Source of the DNA: Gracilariopsis chorda
Taxonomy: Eukaryota; Rhodophyta; Florideophyceae; Gracilariales; Gracilariaceae
DNA length: 64,000 bases
Assembly (NCBI GenBank): GCA_003194525.1
Contig: NBIV01000342.1
Coordinates: forward strand, 21,066 to 85,065
Reading direction: 5' to 3'
A model generated the notes under the pieces. It searched no databases. It worked only from the letters and a program-made list of their open reading frames with translations, and was not told where the DNA came from. Positions 44,851-55,657 of this stretch are shown in pieces (the first letter of the stretch is position 1; the number at the start of each line of letters is the position of its first letter). The position numbers and the translations under genes are program-made.

Positions 44851-44906
44851 TGACAGTGGCTGACGGGTGTCAGACGATCGACTTTGCTCTCCCGTACTAT
44901 ATATAA
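44851..44906 (-). promoter_or_regulatory. promoter of copy A: TGACAGTG/TGTCAG element and TATA
   Basis: Bases 44851-44872 read TGACAGTG...GGTGTCAG, an interrupted palindrome that recurs before copies at 54925 and 59784. TATATATA lies at ~44898-44905, about 120 bp before the start codon. Confidence 0.65.
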
Positions 44907-45500
44907 CCTTGGAAACCATTGGATAAAACCAAGTTTGACTTGACACCTCTCTCAAATTGAGCTACTTTGCACTCGGAATTACTACAGCTAACACGGAGCA
45001 TCCAAATGAAATGATTCAAGGCCGTAGATGAAATATTGAGTCAAGTTCGTCATGACTAAATCAGGTGTTGTGGATGTACACATGGCGAGTGCAGAGATAT
45101 GTGCATTCAGACTAGTCACTACATCAGACAGTGTAGTTGTACAGTTGTAAGATGCGGTTCCAGCGCTGTTGAACGCTTATAGATAAAACTGGGAACGTAT
45201 CAGCAGTTCTGAACAAGTCTCATTCGCCGTTGTTCACGTGCAAAATGGATCTCGTGATAGAGTCATGCATATTTGCTCAATACTTGAGATCTTCAGCCCT
45301 CCTCCGTCACACTTATTTGATACGCTTTGGGTTCGTGCTTCCGCCGTGCACCTTTGCCAATGGCCGAACTGTCCGTGAGCACCAGCAGACAACTCCTCAA
45401 TCAATCAGAGCTCTGCCAGTCGCATTTACGGTAATCCCCGTGATCTCACACCAGACCCACAGAAACGCTAATTAGGTATTGCTGGATCGCACGTAATGCA

Positions 45501-45550
45501 TCTCCCATCCTGGGAGATCCCATGAGGGGAGATGTACCCTTTGCTATAAA
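45501..45550 (+). promoter_or_regulatory. hairpin and TATA box before the GH31 pseudogene
   Basis: ATCTCCCATCCTGGGAGAT forms a perfect 8-bp stem, followed by a further GGGAGAT copy. TATAAA is at 45545-45550. In the second copy (60411-60450) the hairpin is kept but the TATA sequence is lost. Confidence 0.6.
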
Positions 45551-45579
45551 ATGCGAGTTCCATGGTGCAACAATTCAAG

Positions 45580-46740
45580 TCGACAACTGAAGCTCTTGCC
45601 TGCGTGGGGCCTTCAATGGCACTCCCAGACAGAAATTGGGCACTGATCCTCTGAGACGGGGGACTGCGGTTGCCGAATCTAAACGCGACATTTTGCCCTT
45701 CAAAGGCAAGGGGAACGGCGACGGTATTATGACCCTCCCAATTCGTGTGGGATACGACTGGCAACATGTCTTACACCTTTGCTTGTCCTATGAGTGCAGA
45801 ACTAATATCGCTGACCTGATTGTGATGCATACTAGCACCAGAGTCCTCAGTATGCCTTCGAACAAGGTCGAAATGACATGTGTATGGCCTATGGACAGCG
45901 CGATGAACCTGATCCATAACTTTTTCAATATCCGATGTGGGGCACATGGGCTCGCTAAAAAGCTGACATCACCCCAGACAATCTCATAGCTTCTGCTGCG
46001 GAAATCGTGAAGCGAGGCCTGCCGCGTACTATGGTGGGAACTAATGACAGATGCAGCGCTACGTGTGGTATATTTGAGTTCTACCCCAATAACTTCCGGG
46101 ATGCTAAAGGTGTGGCCGATCATCTTCACGAGCTCGGTTTCGTGGTAACCCTTTGGATAACGCCATTTGCAGATGTAGATTCTGAAGCTGTTACATCAGC
46201 AGAGAGAAAAAGGTTCTTCGTCAGGACTCGCATGTCGGAAGATTTGACTAGTCGGAACACACAAAATTACAGTGGTATACCTTGGTACCCTGCGTGCTTG
46301 CGTGTGATTAACCCGCAGACTTGAGAGTTTGATGGGTGAGTATGGTATCGATCACATCAAGTTTGATAAAGAGGAAAAACGCAGAGATTCAGGACGTACT
46401 CGAGTGTCCTTGTGACGACACGCGTGCATGGGTTCGCATGTGCTACCTACAGCACGAGTATCTGAAGTGAGGGCCGGAGTCCGAGGCTGTCAGCGTGTGT
46501 CCACCTTGTTTCGTTGTTCTTGATCGGCTCTCTACATGGAACTTGCAGAATGGCCTTCCGGTCCTCACAGCATTGCTTACCGCAGGGGTTCTTGTTCGAA
46601 GCATATCTGTCGATGTATCCAGACAGCTATGGACAGTTACGTGGCCATATGCAGACCCATGTGGTGGCTTTGAGGGCCGAATGAGATGTTTGACCAGTTT
46701 CTGATCGGCAACGACGTGATTGTAGCTCCGGCCACCAACA
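45580..46740 (+). pseudogene. GH31 glycoside hydrolase pseudogene, copy 1
   Basis: The best-preserved middle reads PMWGTWAR, then a KADITPDNLIASAAEIV block, GIFEFYPNNFRDAKG, HELGFVVTLWITPF, MGEYGIDHIKFD with the KFD catalytic nucleophile site, and near the end FLIGNDVIVAPATNKG. These are GH31 blocks in order, closest to the KIAA1161/alpha-xylosidase-like branch; an alpha-glucan lyase relationship cannot be excluded. It is dead: one T is missing in a T run near 45930, TAA occurs at ~45957, and there are further shifts around 46320-46700. The first two lesions are shared with copy 2, so they predate the duplication. A family member is usually 600 or more residues. Confidence 0.8.
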
Positions 46741-46879
46741 AGGGTCAACGAGAAGCAAGGCCGTAGGGAGACGACTACGAGCACCGGTGTGGCTTCGAAA
46801 CATCAGCGCTGACCTCCACGAAATGCCGACATATCTGCATTGACGAAAAAGGAACTCTGTCCAAAACAAGTGGTCATAC

Positions 46880-47370
46880 AGAGTCCTCCGTGGTCAGGCA
46901 AGTGTCCCAGCACTTTCTTTGGAGCTACGAAATATGTCAACATGAAACTGGTTCCATACGAGGGAGCACCTCTTTAAGATCAGTACCATGTGCTATTGGT
47001 ACAAATTTCTCTCGAGCTCTATCACTGTTTTCAGGTCTTCCGAATTATTTCTCACGAAGTATACTTTGCGGCGAAGTCAGCTTCCGGAAACAAACCCTCT
47101 TTCTGAGAATCGTGATGTGTGAGAATCCCCTGTTTAGGAAACAGTGTTGACCTCATGTAAATATGTTCCGCAACTGTGATTACGTTTCACCTCCCTTTGG
47201 GACGTGTTGACATATAAGAGAACGTATGCTGTTGTTCTGGCCACGAAACGCAGTTCGGTGTGCTGAATCAGCTTCATTCTGGAACCTTCACTTTCAAATG
47301 TGGTTGAAGAACTTCCGGGTGAATCATGACTGAAGGAATGTAGTAGCGGCTAATCGCGGGAAGCTGTTCT
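46880..47370. other. intergenic region before the large coiled-coil gene
   Basis: Short frames only. It repeats nearly exactly at 61780-62275. Confidence 0.5.
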
Positions 47371-47379
47371 CATGAAGAG

Positions 47380-47385
47380 TATAAA
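47380..47385 (+). promoter_or_regulatory. TATA box
   Basis: TATAAA in AGAGTATAAAGGTG, 244 bp before the chosen start codon at 47629. The repeat copy at 62288 keeps it. Confidence 0.6.
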
Positions 47386-47628
47386 GGTGCTGTGTGGGAT
47401 TTTTATGTCCTCACCATTCCGAACGCAACTCACATCTCTGCAAACCTCCCTCCTCCCCATTCTCACCCATTCCCCACCGCTCAGTCTGTTTGGAATTCCC
47501 GCTTTCCATCCCACCAACCGTTCAAGGATTTTCCTCCCCCCGTTCGTTGCCTTCGACTGAACTTATGTAGACATCCCCCGGAAGAGAGACACCATACCCT
47601 TCGATTTGTTTCCTGCAACCTTTTCATT

Positions 47629-49281
47629 ATGGCTTTCATCAAACCAACTGCCTCTGGCGTTCGTTTTCAGGTAAACACTGAAGAGATTTTCTCCCATGAA
47701 AGCAGACTCCCAACTCTGCAACTTGGGCGCATAAAAACTCTCAGGCTTCTGCTGGAGCTGGAATCAGTCTCTGAGCTGGCAAGGCTATTGGAAAACACAA
47801 CGCACACCTCGGGGATACTGCTTCACTGTGTATACTGTGAACTCATGAAGCATATCATGGTTGCAAACCCGCATTTCGCTAGACGGTTTTGTGGGAAGAT
47901 CGCAACACGTAAGGACGATGATGTGTTTGAAGCACTTTTCCGACAGCTAGCAGCAGTTCTTGGTCATCTTAGAGCACTAAGAGCCGGTGAACACTCTGAA
48001 CTATCAACATGCACTGTGATGAAAACCAATAATTTCTGCGACAAGCGAGGGACCACAGCAGCTTCCAACCTTACGTTAGACGAGAAGAATGGTCAGTCGC
48101 CAAATAACACAGTCGCTAAGCCCTCCGGCTCTACCCATGGCTACAAGAATGAGGTGAAACTCTTGGATCTCCAGGTGGAGACGGAAGTAGAAACGTTTCG
48201 CGCTGGGATTGTGGGAACAACCTTACATCCATGTGCAACAGCCTCTTGTTCTGAATGCCAAAAGACAGGGGAGCTGAAGAAGTTGGTCACTGAACTTGAG
48301 CGAAGACAAATCTTGGCAGACAACGAAGTATGCGTGGCTCGCCAGGAAGCGAAATACATGGAACACGAAGCGGAAAGACTGGAACACCGCTTGAGAGAAG
48401 CCGAGTTCTGTACAGAGGCCATGTCAAAAGGTATCGACATTCTCAAAGAAGTACAGAACGGAATCGGTGGAAGCGCTGACTGGACAAGAACCCGTCAAGA
48501 GTCTTCGGCAGGAACGTTTGGACGCCAGGAACATCAATATAATAGGGGAAAGGGTTCAGGCGCCCTAGAGCGTTTGCGAGCGTTTGTTGGTCGTCTTTTT
48601 GGAGGTGACAGCACCCCTCCGAGTACCGTGGGTAACGATACACAGGGTGCACAGATCCCAACCGATCAGAATGTCGACAACACTGGAACAAGTGGAATAC
48701 CAGACAAACGGGAGCCCAATCCAAAACAAATGCTGTGGTATTCCGTTCGACGGATTCTGGGAAGTGGTCGAACCCGGAGGCAAGGAAGGGCTCTGTTTGG
48801 AAACGTTTTTAGCATAAAGCGAAGAGCTCCGGTCCCACAGGATGTGCAAAGAAGGCACTGCTCATCGTCTGCAACCCCATCTTGCAGTTCGGAACCGTCC
48901 ACTCCGACTTTGCACAGCTGGGAATGTGGTATCGCTTCTCACCATTCGGATGGCTCTGTGTTGTGTAACGCCGATTTGGAAAGCAGAAGTTTGAGGGCAG
49001 ACATAGCACTGTCGAGGGCGAAGCGGTGCATGCAAGGGGCAGTATCACGAAAGCAAACAGAGTTAGAGAGACTGGAGGGTGAGGTTTCGGCCACTGCAGA
49101 ACGTGCGGCGGAACTTGAGGTCAATCTTTGGCAGGTGAGGGAGCAACACAAAACATGCCCTCATGGGTATTGCTCTGAGATTGCAATTCGCTGCGAAAGT
49201 TCGTTTGACGGCAATGAAGGGGTCGGACTAAGAGATGATAGAGTGGAGGAGAGCATGGAGTCGGACTTCTCCGTCTTATGA
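47629..49281 (+). CDS. large coiled-coil protein, 550 aa, unknown function
   Basis: The frame is open from 47392, but the TATA box at 47380 makes the ATG at 47629 (MAFIKPTASG) the likely start. Residues ~20-120 are helical and Leu/Ala-rich, with a LHCVYCELMKHIM segment. ~215-290 include CSECQK and a coiled coil (LERRQILADNE, EHEAERLEHRLREAE). ~330-440 are Ser/Thr/Arg-rich. ~465-510 form a second coiled coil (RKQTELERLEGEV). No signal peptide, membrane helix or known domain is visible. No intron; an AATAAA-like signal follows the stop at ~49290. A nearly identical but multiply frame-broken copy begins at 62538. Confidence 0.8.
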   Translation: MAFIKPTASGVRFQVNTEEIFSHESRLPTLQLGRIKTLRLLLELESVSELARLLENTTHTSGILLHCVYCELMKHIMVANPHFARRFCGKIATRKDDDVFEALFRQLAAVLGHLRALRAGEHSELSTCTVMKTNNFCDKRGTTAASNLTLDEKNGQSPNNTVAKPSGSTHGYKNEVKLLDLQVETEVETFRAGIVGTTLHPCATASCSECQKTGELKKLVTELERRQILADNEVCVARQEAKYMEHEAERLEHRLREAEFCTEAMSKGIDILKEVQNGIGGSADWTRTRQESSAGTFGRQEHQYNRGKGSGALERLRAFVGRLFGGDSTPPSTVGNDTQGAQIPTDQNVDNTGTSGIPDKREPNPKQMLWYSVRRILGSGRTRRQGRALFGNVFSIKRRAPVPQDVQRRHCSSSATPSCSSEPSTPTLHSWECGIASHHSDGSVLCNADLESRSLRADIALSRAKRCMQGAVSRKQTELERLEGEVSATAERAAELEVNLWQVREQHKTCPHGYCSEIAIRCESSFDGNEGVGLRDDRVEESMESDFSVL

Positions 49282-49521
49282 TTACCAAAATAAAACTGGA
49301 GACAAAGCTTCTCACGTCAGTGCCCTTCCCTTCAACCCTTGTATGTAGCTTACGTCCGAAGCCGACTTTTATTACACCGCCGTCTTATTTCTATCAGAGC
49401 ATTGAAGCTACGTGTAGTACACTTAACGTTAACCTTTCAACTCGGCAACAAGTTTAAATTCGTCTTCCCGCGGTGTATGACAGTCTGGTCATGCTTATTC
49501 AAGCTTGAATGGCTCCCCGAT

Positions 49522-50480
49522 CCTCCTCCGCTGGTGGCGAGGCCACTGTGTGAGGTCATGCGCCGTGAGCACAGAACGACATGGTCTCAACCAATGAGAG
49601 CTCTGCATGGCACGTGTTGCACCGCCTCTGAACCCAAGCGTCATTCGTCCGCGGAAGCCTTTGATCTCGCCTCCGCTACGTTGTCTTACCTTCCTGCATC
49701 GCGCTCCCGCACATCCGGCCACGACCCCCGGAATGCAAAGCCGCTCAATTTAGTGTCATCACCTTCTACTGTTCGTACCTTCGTACCAAAGTTAACCCTT
49801 CCGTTCTGCCGGTGGAGATTGTACACTGCAGGTACTGTTACTACCCGATGTAAGTGTCCGTAGTGAATTGCTGTTCTGCACCTACGTGCCCATGAACTTT
49901 CTACAGTAAGAAGTTCTGCAATCAGGAGCCATAAAAATTCATGGCTCTGAGTTGCACGCAATACAAAGCTGCTCAACGCACAAACATCAAACAATCCAGT
50001 AGTCGTTGTTCAGTGCTGCAGAAAGACGCAAAGATGTAGCAGTACGCTCTAGTCATCGAAGCGCTCCGCGGTCGGCAAGTACAGTCGGCACAAAAGTACC
50101 GGCCCGCCGCTGGCGCCCACATGGACCCCAGCGACGGACTATTCATGGTCTTTACTGATGACGGATCGAGCGGAAGCCTGTACAATACAAAACTACCAAC
50201 GCATGGACAAGAAAACCCGAGTGAGTACATGGTGCACCACAGCACGGGACCCGTTTTGCACTTCGTGAGAGAAGAAACCAGGGCCCCAGCTCCTGGACCG
50301 GGCATTTTGCATCTGCCCACAACCCCGAAACCGACCACCACAGACCGATGTGTACGTATATAGATCCGGAAACCCGTGTGTCGCGTACCTCAGTACAGCA
50401 CAGCACGGGACCCGTTTTGCAGTCACAATCAAGGACCAACCGGGGCCCCAGCACCCGGACCGGCATTTTGCACCGAAACC
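49522..50480. repeat. 0.96-kb block duplicated at 57920-58890
   Basis: The two copies are about 80-85% identical. The block starts CCTCCGCTGGTGGCG, includes GCGCCGTGAGCACAGAACGA and a CCAATGAGAGCTCTGCA promoter-like segment, and ends in two ~150-bp imperfect repeats containing ACGGGACCCGTTTTG. A small frame (50121-50363, starting MDPSDGLFMVF) persists in the second copy only without its ATG. A 14-15-bp tandem duplication there keeps the frame. Coding status is doubtful. Confidence 0.75.
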
Positions 50481-51700
50481 ATTACGACACTGCTGCGACT
50501 GGAAACACATGCGGTTTTACCACCCACGCGACAGCGGTGTACATCGCCACGACGTGGGGCCCTTTTACGACTTCACTGAAGAAGCTTCTCGATTACAACC
50601 GGGGCCTGAGCCACCAGAGTGGTCAATATTACAACCAGTGTATGCAGCTTGATCATGAAGGTGATGATGTGAAGAAGAACGTTTTTCGAGGGTGCGCAGC
50701 TCTGTGACAGAGCGATTCCGTGACCAAAGTGTGCGTGTGCAGTGTTGAGCTCGGGCAGGTAGGGTAAATACGAAGTAGGAAACATGAGCTTGAGCGCAGG
50801 TGCTGGCGAAGTGATTGGAACGAAGCGCCAGATGAAGTGCGCGGCTGAGACGGTGAACATGCAAGGAGGCGGTGAAATGAATGTAGCTCTGCTAAGAGAC
50901 CATGGTTGGTGAGCGATACGAGCGAGAGAGGAAACCCGTATTTATACGGAAACCAGAAACGCTCGGGTTGTCCGAATTTATCTGTATCTGCAACGGAGAG
51001 TTCCATGTTGTACGTGTACCGTTGTGGAAGGACGAAAGAAGAAGCGGGAGGCTGCATTAAGAACACGGCGTGGAATGGAATGTGTCAGCTTTCTTCGACT
51101 ACGGCCTTACTTCAGCCAGCGTTCATCCGGTATAGGCTGCTTTTTGGCGGTCTGGAAGTGATAGATGCTGCTCAAGCCGACAGGAAACGCTTGAGTCAGA
51201 GCTTCAAATGCACTGAAACCAGGCCCGCAATGCATTCGTTCCACCTCAGTTGAGTGTCAGTGGTGTACTGGGTGACGGTTGGTTGATGAAAAGGGTAAAT
51301 ACGTGCTGGAACAAATCAGATATGCTGAGTGGAACTGATACAATGTATGAATGGGCGGGAAGTTCTATCAGCACGGATACGGAATGTACTTCTTTTCGGA
51401 ACATTGTCAGATCCAAGGACAAAAGCGTTAGCGGCGAGGTTAGGGAATGCTACCTTCTACGGAAAGTGGGCAGCCTACCTGCTGTTATTCACACAAAGTT
51501 GTTAAAAGGTGAGGGATTTCGCGTCATATATCATGTAGTAGAAGGACTAACATGAGACGAAGAGGCGGAAGAAGTAAAAGAGGGTGTCCGGAGTGGTACA
51601 CCAACCTGCAACAAAAACAAGAATACCAGAATCATTGTATTGTTTATCTTGTCCTCGAGACGGTGAGGCGCGTAGTGAATTCATTCCCATCTCACTCTGA
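50480..51700. other. no assignable gene
   Basis: Several 75-137-codon frames overlap on both strands (for example 50906-51253 and 51250-51555 plus, 50653-51066 minus). None has a domain, signal or paralogue in the window, so I do not call them. Confidence 0.5.
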
Positions 51701-51712
51701 TAATGAGGTTTT

Positions 51713-52222
51713 CTATTCAACCTCTTCCGTCCCGTTCTCAGCTCTCTTCTTCTGTTCTACAATCTCGGAATCGAGCTTGACAATTTGGTTTTTGAGCTGC
51801 TCGATCTTCTGCTCTCTGCGAACTATTTTGCTTTGCAACCCTTCCACAGCACCCTCCGAAGACATAAGATTCTTCTCTTCTCTCTGCAACTGTTCCATAA
51901 TCCTCTCTTGCTCCTGCTCCGCGACCTTTACGCTGGCCTGAAGGTTTAGGGAGCGAGATCTTGCAGCGGGCATTTGCACTTTCATGTTTTGAATTTGGGT
52001 CCTCGCCTGTTGCACGGCGTTTTTCTGCATTTTAAGTTTCTCTTCCGTCTGCTTTGCGGAGAGTTCGAGGTTCTCCATGGATTGCTTCAGTTCCTCGCCT
52101 TTTTGGATGTTCTCATTTAGAATACCCTTCTTTTCTTCCTTCAGCTTGTGAGCTCTCTTCGTTTTGCGAATTGATGTCGTCAAAGCGACAAGTAGAGCGA
52201 TATCCAAGATGAAGCAAAACAT
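51713..52222 (-). CDS. subfamily II coiled-coil protein (copy B), 169 aa
   Basis: The hydrophobic N-terminus MFCFILDIALLVALTTS is followed by RKTKRAHK, then ~140 residues of coiled coil ending near GTEEVE. The frame extends 35 codons upstream, to 52327. The internal Met at 52222 is preferred because the TATA-like box (52341-52350) lies ~120 bp before it and because the paralogue at 57262 starts at the same point. B and the paralogue share FILDIAL, EEKNLxSxxxAxEGLxxKxxRRExxIE and charged ends. Stop TAG. It is divergent from copy C, with ~790 bp between start codons. No known family. Confidence 0.82.
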   Translation of the reverse strand: MFCFILDIALLVALTTSIRKTKRAHKLKEEKKGILNENIQKGEELKQSMENLELSAKQTEEKLKMQKNAVQQARTQIQNMKVQMPAARSRSLNLQASVKVAEQEQERIMEQLQREEKNLMSSEGAVEGLQSKIVRREQKIEQLKNQIVKLDSEIVEQKKRAENGTEEVE

Positions 52223-52639
52223 GATGCCCACAAAGTACAGCAGTAGATGTTTCTTGGACCAGGGAGTGGACGGTGTTTGTGCTGAAGTATAGTAGGTTGC
52301 CGAGAGAATAACGATCGATTTCTTCATGCCTTCAACAGCTTATATGTATAACGTATACTGCTACGCATAGCTAACAACAATAGAGAGCACAAGTGTTCCA
52401 ATTGTGTTTGTAATTGAAACGATCCCTCGTTTTGGGAGTGTATGGCATCTGTCTGCTCCTTTCATCGCAGCTTTTCTTTCTGTACCACGTCGACCGTTCA
52501 TCGTCACGGGTGGTGAAGGGAACCGTCGGTTTTGTTTGGAGATAGCATCAGAAAAACAAGCTTGTGGGGCTAGCACATGGATTGTTTTGAATCGGGCAGT
52601 GAGCAATTCGGTTGTATTTGTAATCACGATTGCTCATGT

Positions 52640-52900
52640 CGTAAATTGAATTAGTAAAGCGATCGTCGTGATGGCAGTAGCATCGTCGTGATAGCTGTGA
52701 GGTTTTGAGCGATGGAATGAGAAAATAGGCTCCATGAACAGTTTTGTTGCAAACGTGGTACAGGTTCAGCACCGTCGGATTGCGGTTTATCGCCACAGCT
52801 TCTTCCCCGATCTCCTCTAAATTGCAAGTCAGCTGTACAATTATTGAAAGTCCTAGTCTCACATAGTGGAGCTAGCATAAGCATAAAAGAAGCCGACATT
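52640..52900. promoter_or_regulatory. conserved upstream block of subfamily III
   Basis: The reverse complement of this block matches 56320-56540 (GATAAACCG-AATC, GTTCATGGAG, CAGCTATCACGA-GATGCTAC). The two blocks lie upstream of the two subfamily III genes. A TATA-like CATAAAAG at 52881 is ~128 bp before the start codon of copy C. Confidence 0.6.
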
Positions 52901-53011
52901 TTCGTTTTAACAATGTCGTCACCTTCACAAATCTGTGTTTTGCACCACAAATACTTCAGTCTGTATTGGCTTTTGGTTTGTATCGTCTTACTATTTTCTG
53001 TAACTAATAAC

Positions 53012-53501
53012 ATGATCAAAGCCATCTTGCAAATCGCCATTGTTCTTGCGTCCACAATATCCAATTGCAACGGGCAAAGAACTGAGGAGCAATGCTCTGA
53101 ACTGGAGATTAAGGCCGGGTTCCTTTCAGCAAAGAACAAGAGGATTGAGGAGCAAATGCGCAAACAGCTCCGAGACAATCAATACGCCGATGAAGAACTG
53201 AAGGCGGTGTACAAGTTACATATGGAGCTGCAACAAGAACTGAGGTCTTAATCAAGTCAAGGAACGAAACATGCGTTTGGAAAGGGGTTTTAAAACCATA
53301 TGCAAGGAAGTCAAGGCACTCAACAGCAGATACAGAGAGCTGTCTGGGATTATGGAAGACTTATACCTCCAACGGGACGACCTTCGCAATACAGTGCAAC
53401 GCAAGTACCAAGAAATCATGCGCTTGACACAAGAAGTCAATGCACAGTCCTTTGAGCTTGAAAAGCTCCGAGCGGCACGCACTGAGAAGAGTTCCAAGTA
53501 G
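53012..53501 (+). pseudogene. subfamily III coiled-coil protein (copy C), one frameshift
   Basis: The start MIKAILQIAIVLASTISNC gives a hydrophobic N-terminus, followed by GQRTEEQ and coiled coil. The first frame ends with TAA at 53249-53251. From about 53243 the +1 frame continues the coil without a break (…LNQVKERNMRLERG…) to a TAG at 53501, ending RAARTEKSSK. One surplus base explains this. The total length (about 162 residues) equals that of paralogue E. It could be a true mutation or a sequencing error. It is divergent from copy B. Confidence 0.75.
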
Positions 53502-53519
53502 AACAAATATTATAGAGCT

Positions 53520-54035
53520 ATGTAAAGAATTATTTTGCTTACTAACCTATGTGATTTGGTCACCTATTGCAATGGCTGTTGTATGAGTTCGTGTATACAT
53601 GAGGTACATGAGAGCTCCAACGTTCCGAAGGGCCCGTTATGATAGTTTTGATTGCCCGCCATGGGCTGCAGAACTGCGCAGTATCTTTAAACTTATATAT
53701 TTGAGCAGCAGCAACACAGTGCTGGCCAGCGAGGGAAACTTGCAAACGGAACGCATTTAGGAGCTTACGGAGGAAGCGGCTTCAGAATCTGGAGCTCAGA
53801 GAGCGTGCTGCCGTTCGTGTAATCTCCTGAGCAAAAGCAAGGACTTGAACCCTGCAGATTTCTATCCACATTGCCAGTAGATACCAGGAACCAGATTGCT
53901 GCGAAGAAGAGATATTTGCGCTTGCGTTTTACAACCCTGCCATTGTAGGTCACGGTAAAGAGAATCTTTTCAAGGGTCACTCAAGATATGGAGAGAAGCA
54001 ACTCAAAAGTTACGCCAGTGATTCTCGAAATGTTC
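53520..54035. other. intergenic, no gene recognised
   Basis: Short frames only. From ~54036 the sequence matches 58893 onward, marking the start of a repeated subfamily I unit. Confidence 0.5.
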
Positions 54036-54239
54036 TGAGAAGTGCGGCACGCTGAACATCACAGCACGACCGAAATTCACGTGCGCAATCGAGTCAGCCA
54101 GTTGTTTGTTTCTGTGGTAAAAGACGGCGATCAGCAATCTTCGATATACAACGGTTGGTTCGGCGAGGTGCACCGTGAGGAAGTTTCTCAGTTGCGAAGG
54201 CGGGGAAGTGCCAGGCAGCGGAAAGCAAATGTCAACCTC

Positions 54240-54854
54240 TCACAAACAAAACGAAACCCCTGAAAAGAATAGGTGACGATTAGCATCGTTGAACACCATA
54301 CATATACAGAAATCATTTAATTGCGCTAGTGAGAATTGGTTTGTAAGTTGAGCTGTCCAGGCTTGCGAGGCAAAGCGATCGGTCAGCTTACTGATCTCGC
54401 GTTCTGTTGCCTGGATTCTACTGTGCAGCTCAGTCAGAGTTTCTTCTTTCTGAAAGCATTCTCGGCGCAACTTCTCTCGCACTCTGTCCATATGTAGAAG
54501 AGTTTTGCGAGCCACCGAGAGCCGGTGCAGAAGATCCATTTTGGTGCGCGCTAATCCTTCCATACGCAACTCCACGGTTTGGCTGTTTCCTTGAACGACA
54601 GGTAATTCATTTTCAATGGCCTTCTTCTTTCTTTGAAGTTCAGTTAACGTCGAACAAGTTCTGTGCAAGCGGGCCTGCAGATGTTGCGTGATCTTGCCAT
54701 TTTCATCCGTTTTATCCTCCATGGATTTCACATCCTCCTTCCAAGTTTCCAGCTCTTCTTCAACCTCGTTGCGACTTTGATCAACTCTGCGTTTTTTGGT
54801 TGCGGACGCTGTTACCGCAACCATAAGCACGGCTCTCAAGACGCATCTCAACAT
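54240..54854 (-). CDS. subfamily I coiled-coil protein (copy D) with lost stop, 204 aa
   Basis: Residues 1-163 align without gaps to copies A and G: hydrophobic MLRCVLRAVLMVAVTASA, then KKRRVDQSR and coiled coil ending KLTDRF. The stop found at that point in the other copies is gone, so the frame runs 41 codons into what is 3' untranslated sequence in the paralogues (the homologous bases are still recognisable) and stops at 54240. The extension is not coiled coil and includes a hydrophobic patch. A weak TATA-like box (~54972) lies ~120 bp upstream. Confidence 0.8.
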   Translation of the reverse strand: MLRCVLRAVLMVAVTASATKKRRVDQSRNEVEEELETWKEDVKSMEDKTDENGKITQHLQARLHRTCSTLTELQRKKKAIENELPVVQGNSQTVELRMEGLARTKMDLLHRLSVARKTLLHMDRVREKLRRECFQKEETLTELHSRIQATEREISKLTDRFASQAWTAQLTNQFSLAQLNDFCICMVFNDANRHLFFSGVSFCL

Positions 54855-54924
54855 TGTTCACTGTACTTGCTTGTGTTGTGAGACCCTGTTTTCTTTGTGA
54901 GTTGCGCGGCAGATTTGCATGTGA

Positions 54925-54980
54925 TGACAGTGTCTGGCGTGTGTCAGATGATCAACTGTGCTCTCCGGCACGATATTCAA
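54925..54980 (-). promoter_or_regulatory. promoter of copy D
   Basis: TGACAGTG...GTGTCAG at 54925-54947 and the TATA-like GAATATC at 54972-54978 match the layout before copies A and G. The upstream ~600 bp (to ~55600) is also related to the regions before A (44940-45480) and G (59870-60400), and contains no gene. Confidence 0.6.
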
Positions 54981-55657
54981 CCTTGGAAACCAGCCGGTAT
55001 CAGCAAGGCTAATTTGAAACCTCTCCCGAGTTGAGCTACTTTGCACTCGGAATTACTACACTCAACACGGAGCTTACCAGTGAAATGATTCAAAGCCCTA
55101 AGTGAAAATTCCTTGGAAGTTCATCACCACCGAATCAGGTTTTGTAGGTGTAAACATGGCGAGAGCAAAGATATGTACATTCAGACTTATCACGACTCCA
55201 GATCTTGTAGTTCTACGGTTGAAATAGGCGGTTCAATCGCCGTTGAAAGCTCATGGATAACATTGGGAGAATACCAGTAGTTCTGCACCAGTCTCATTTG
55301 CCTTGTTCACGTGCAAAACGGGTCTCGTGATAGATTTATGGACATTTGCTTAATCGCGGAGCTCTTCAGCCCTTCTCTGTCGCACCTTTTTGATAAATGT
55401 TGGGTCCGCCCTTGGTCTTATTTCTATCAGAGCATGAAAGCTAGTACAGTTGACTTGACCTTTTTCATGCACCAACTACTTCGCCATCCCGCGGTGTATG
55501 AAGTCTGGTCATGCTTGTTCAAGCGTGGATGGCTCCCCGATCATCCTGTGTTGGTGTGGCGTAGCCGTTATGTGCAACACATATGAAAACCATGGCAACA
55601 GGTATCTCAAGTTATACAGTTTAGTAAGCCAAATACTCTATTTAAGGAGATCGTGTT

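Noticed and set aside
50121-50363. 80-codon frame starting MDPSDGLFMVF as a gene
   Set aside because: The second copy lacks the ATG, and most differences change the amino acid; no known domain.
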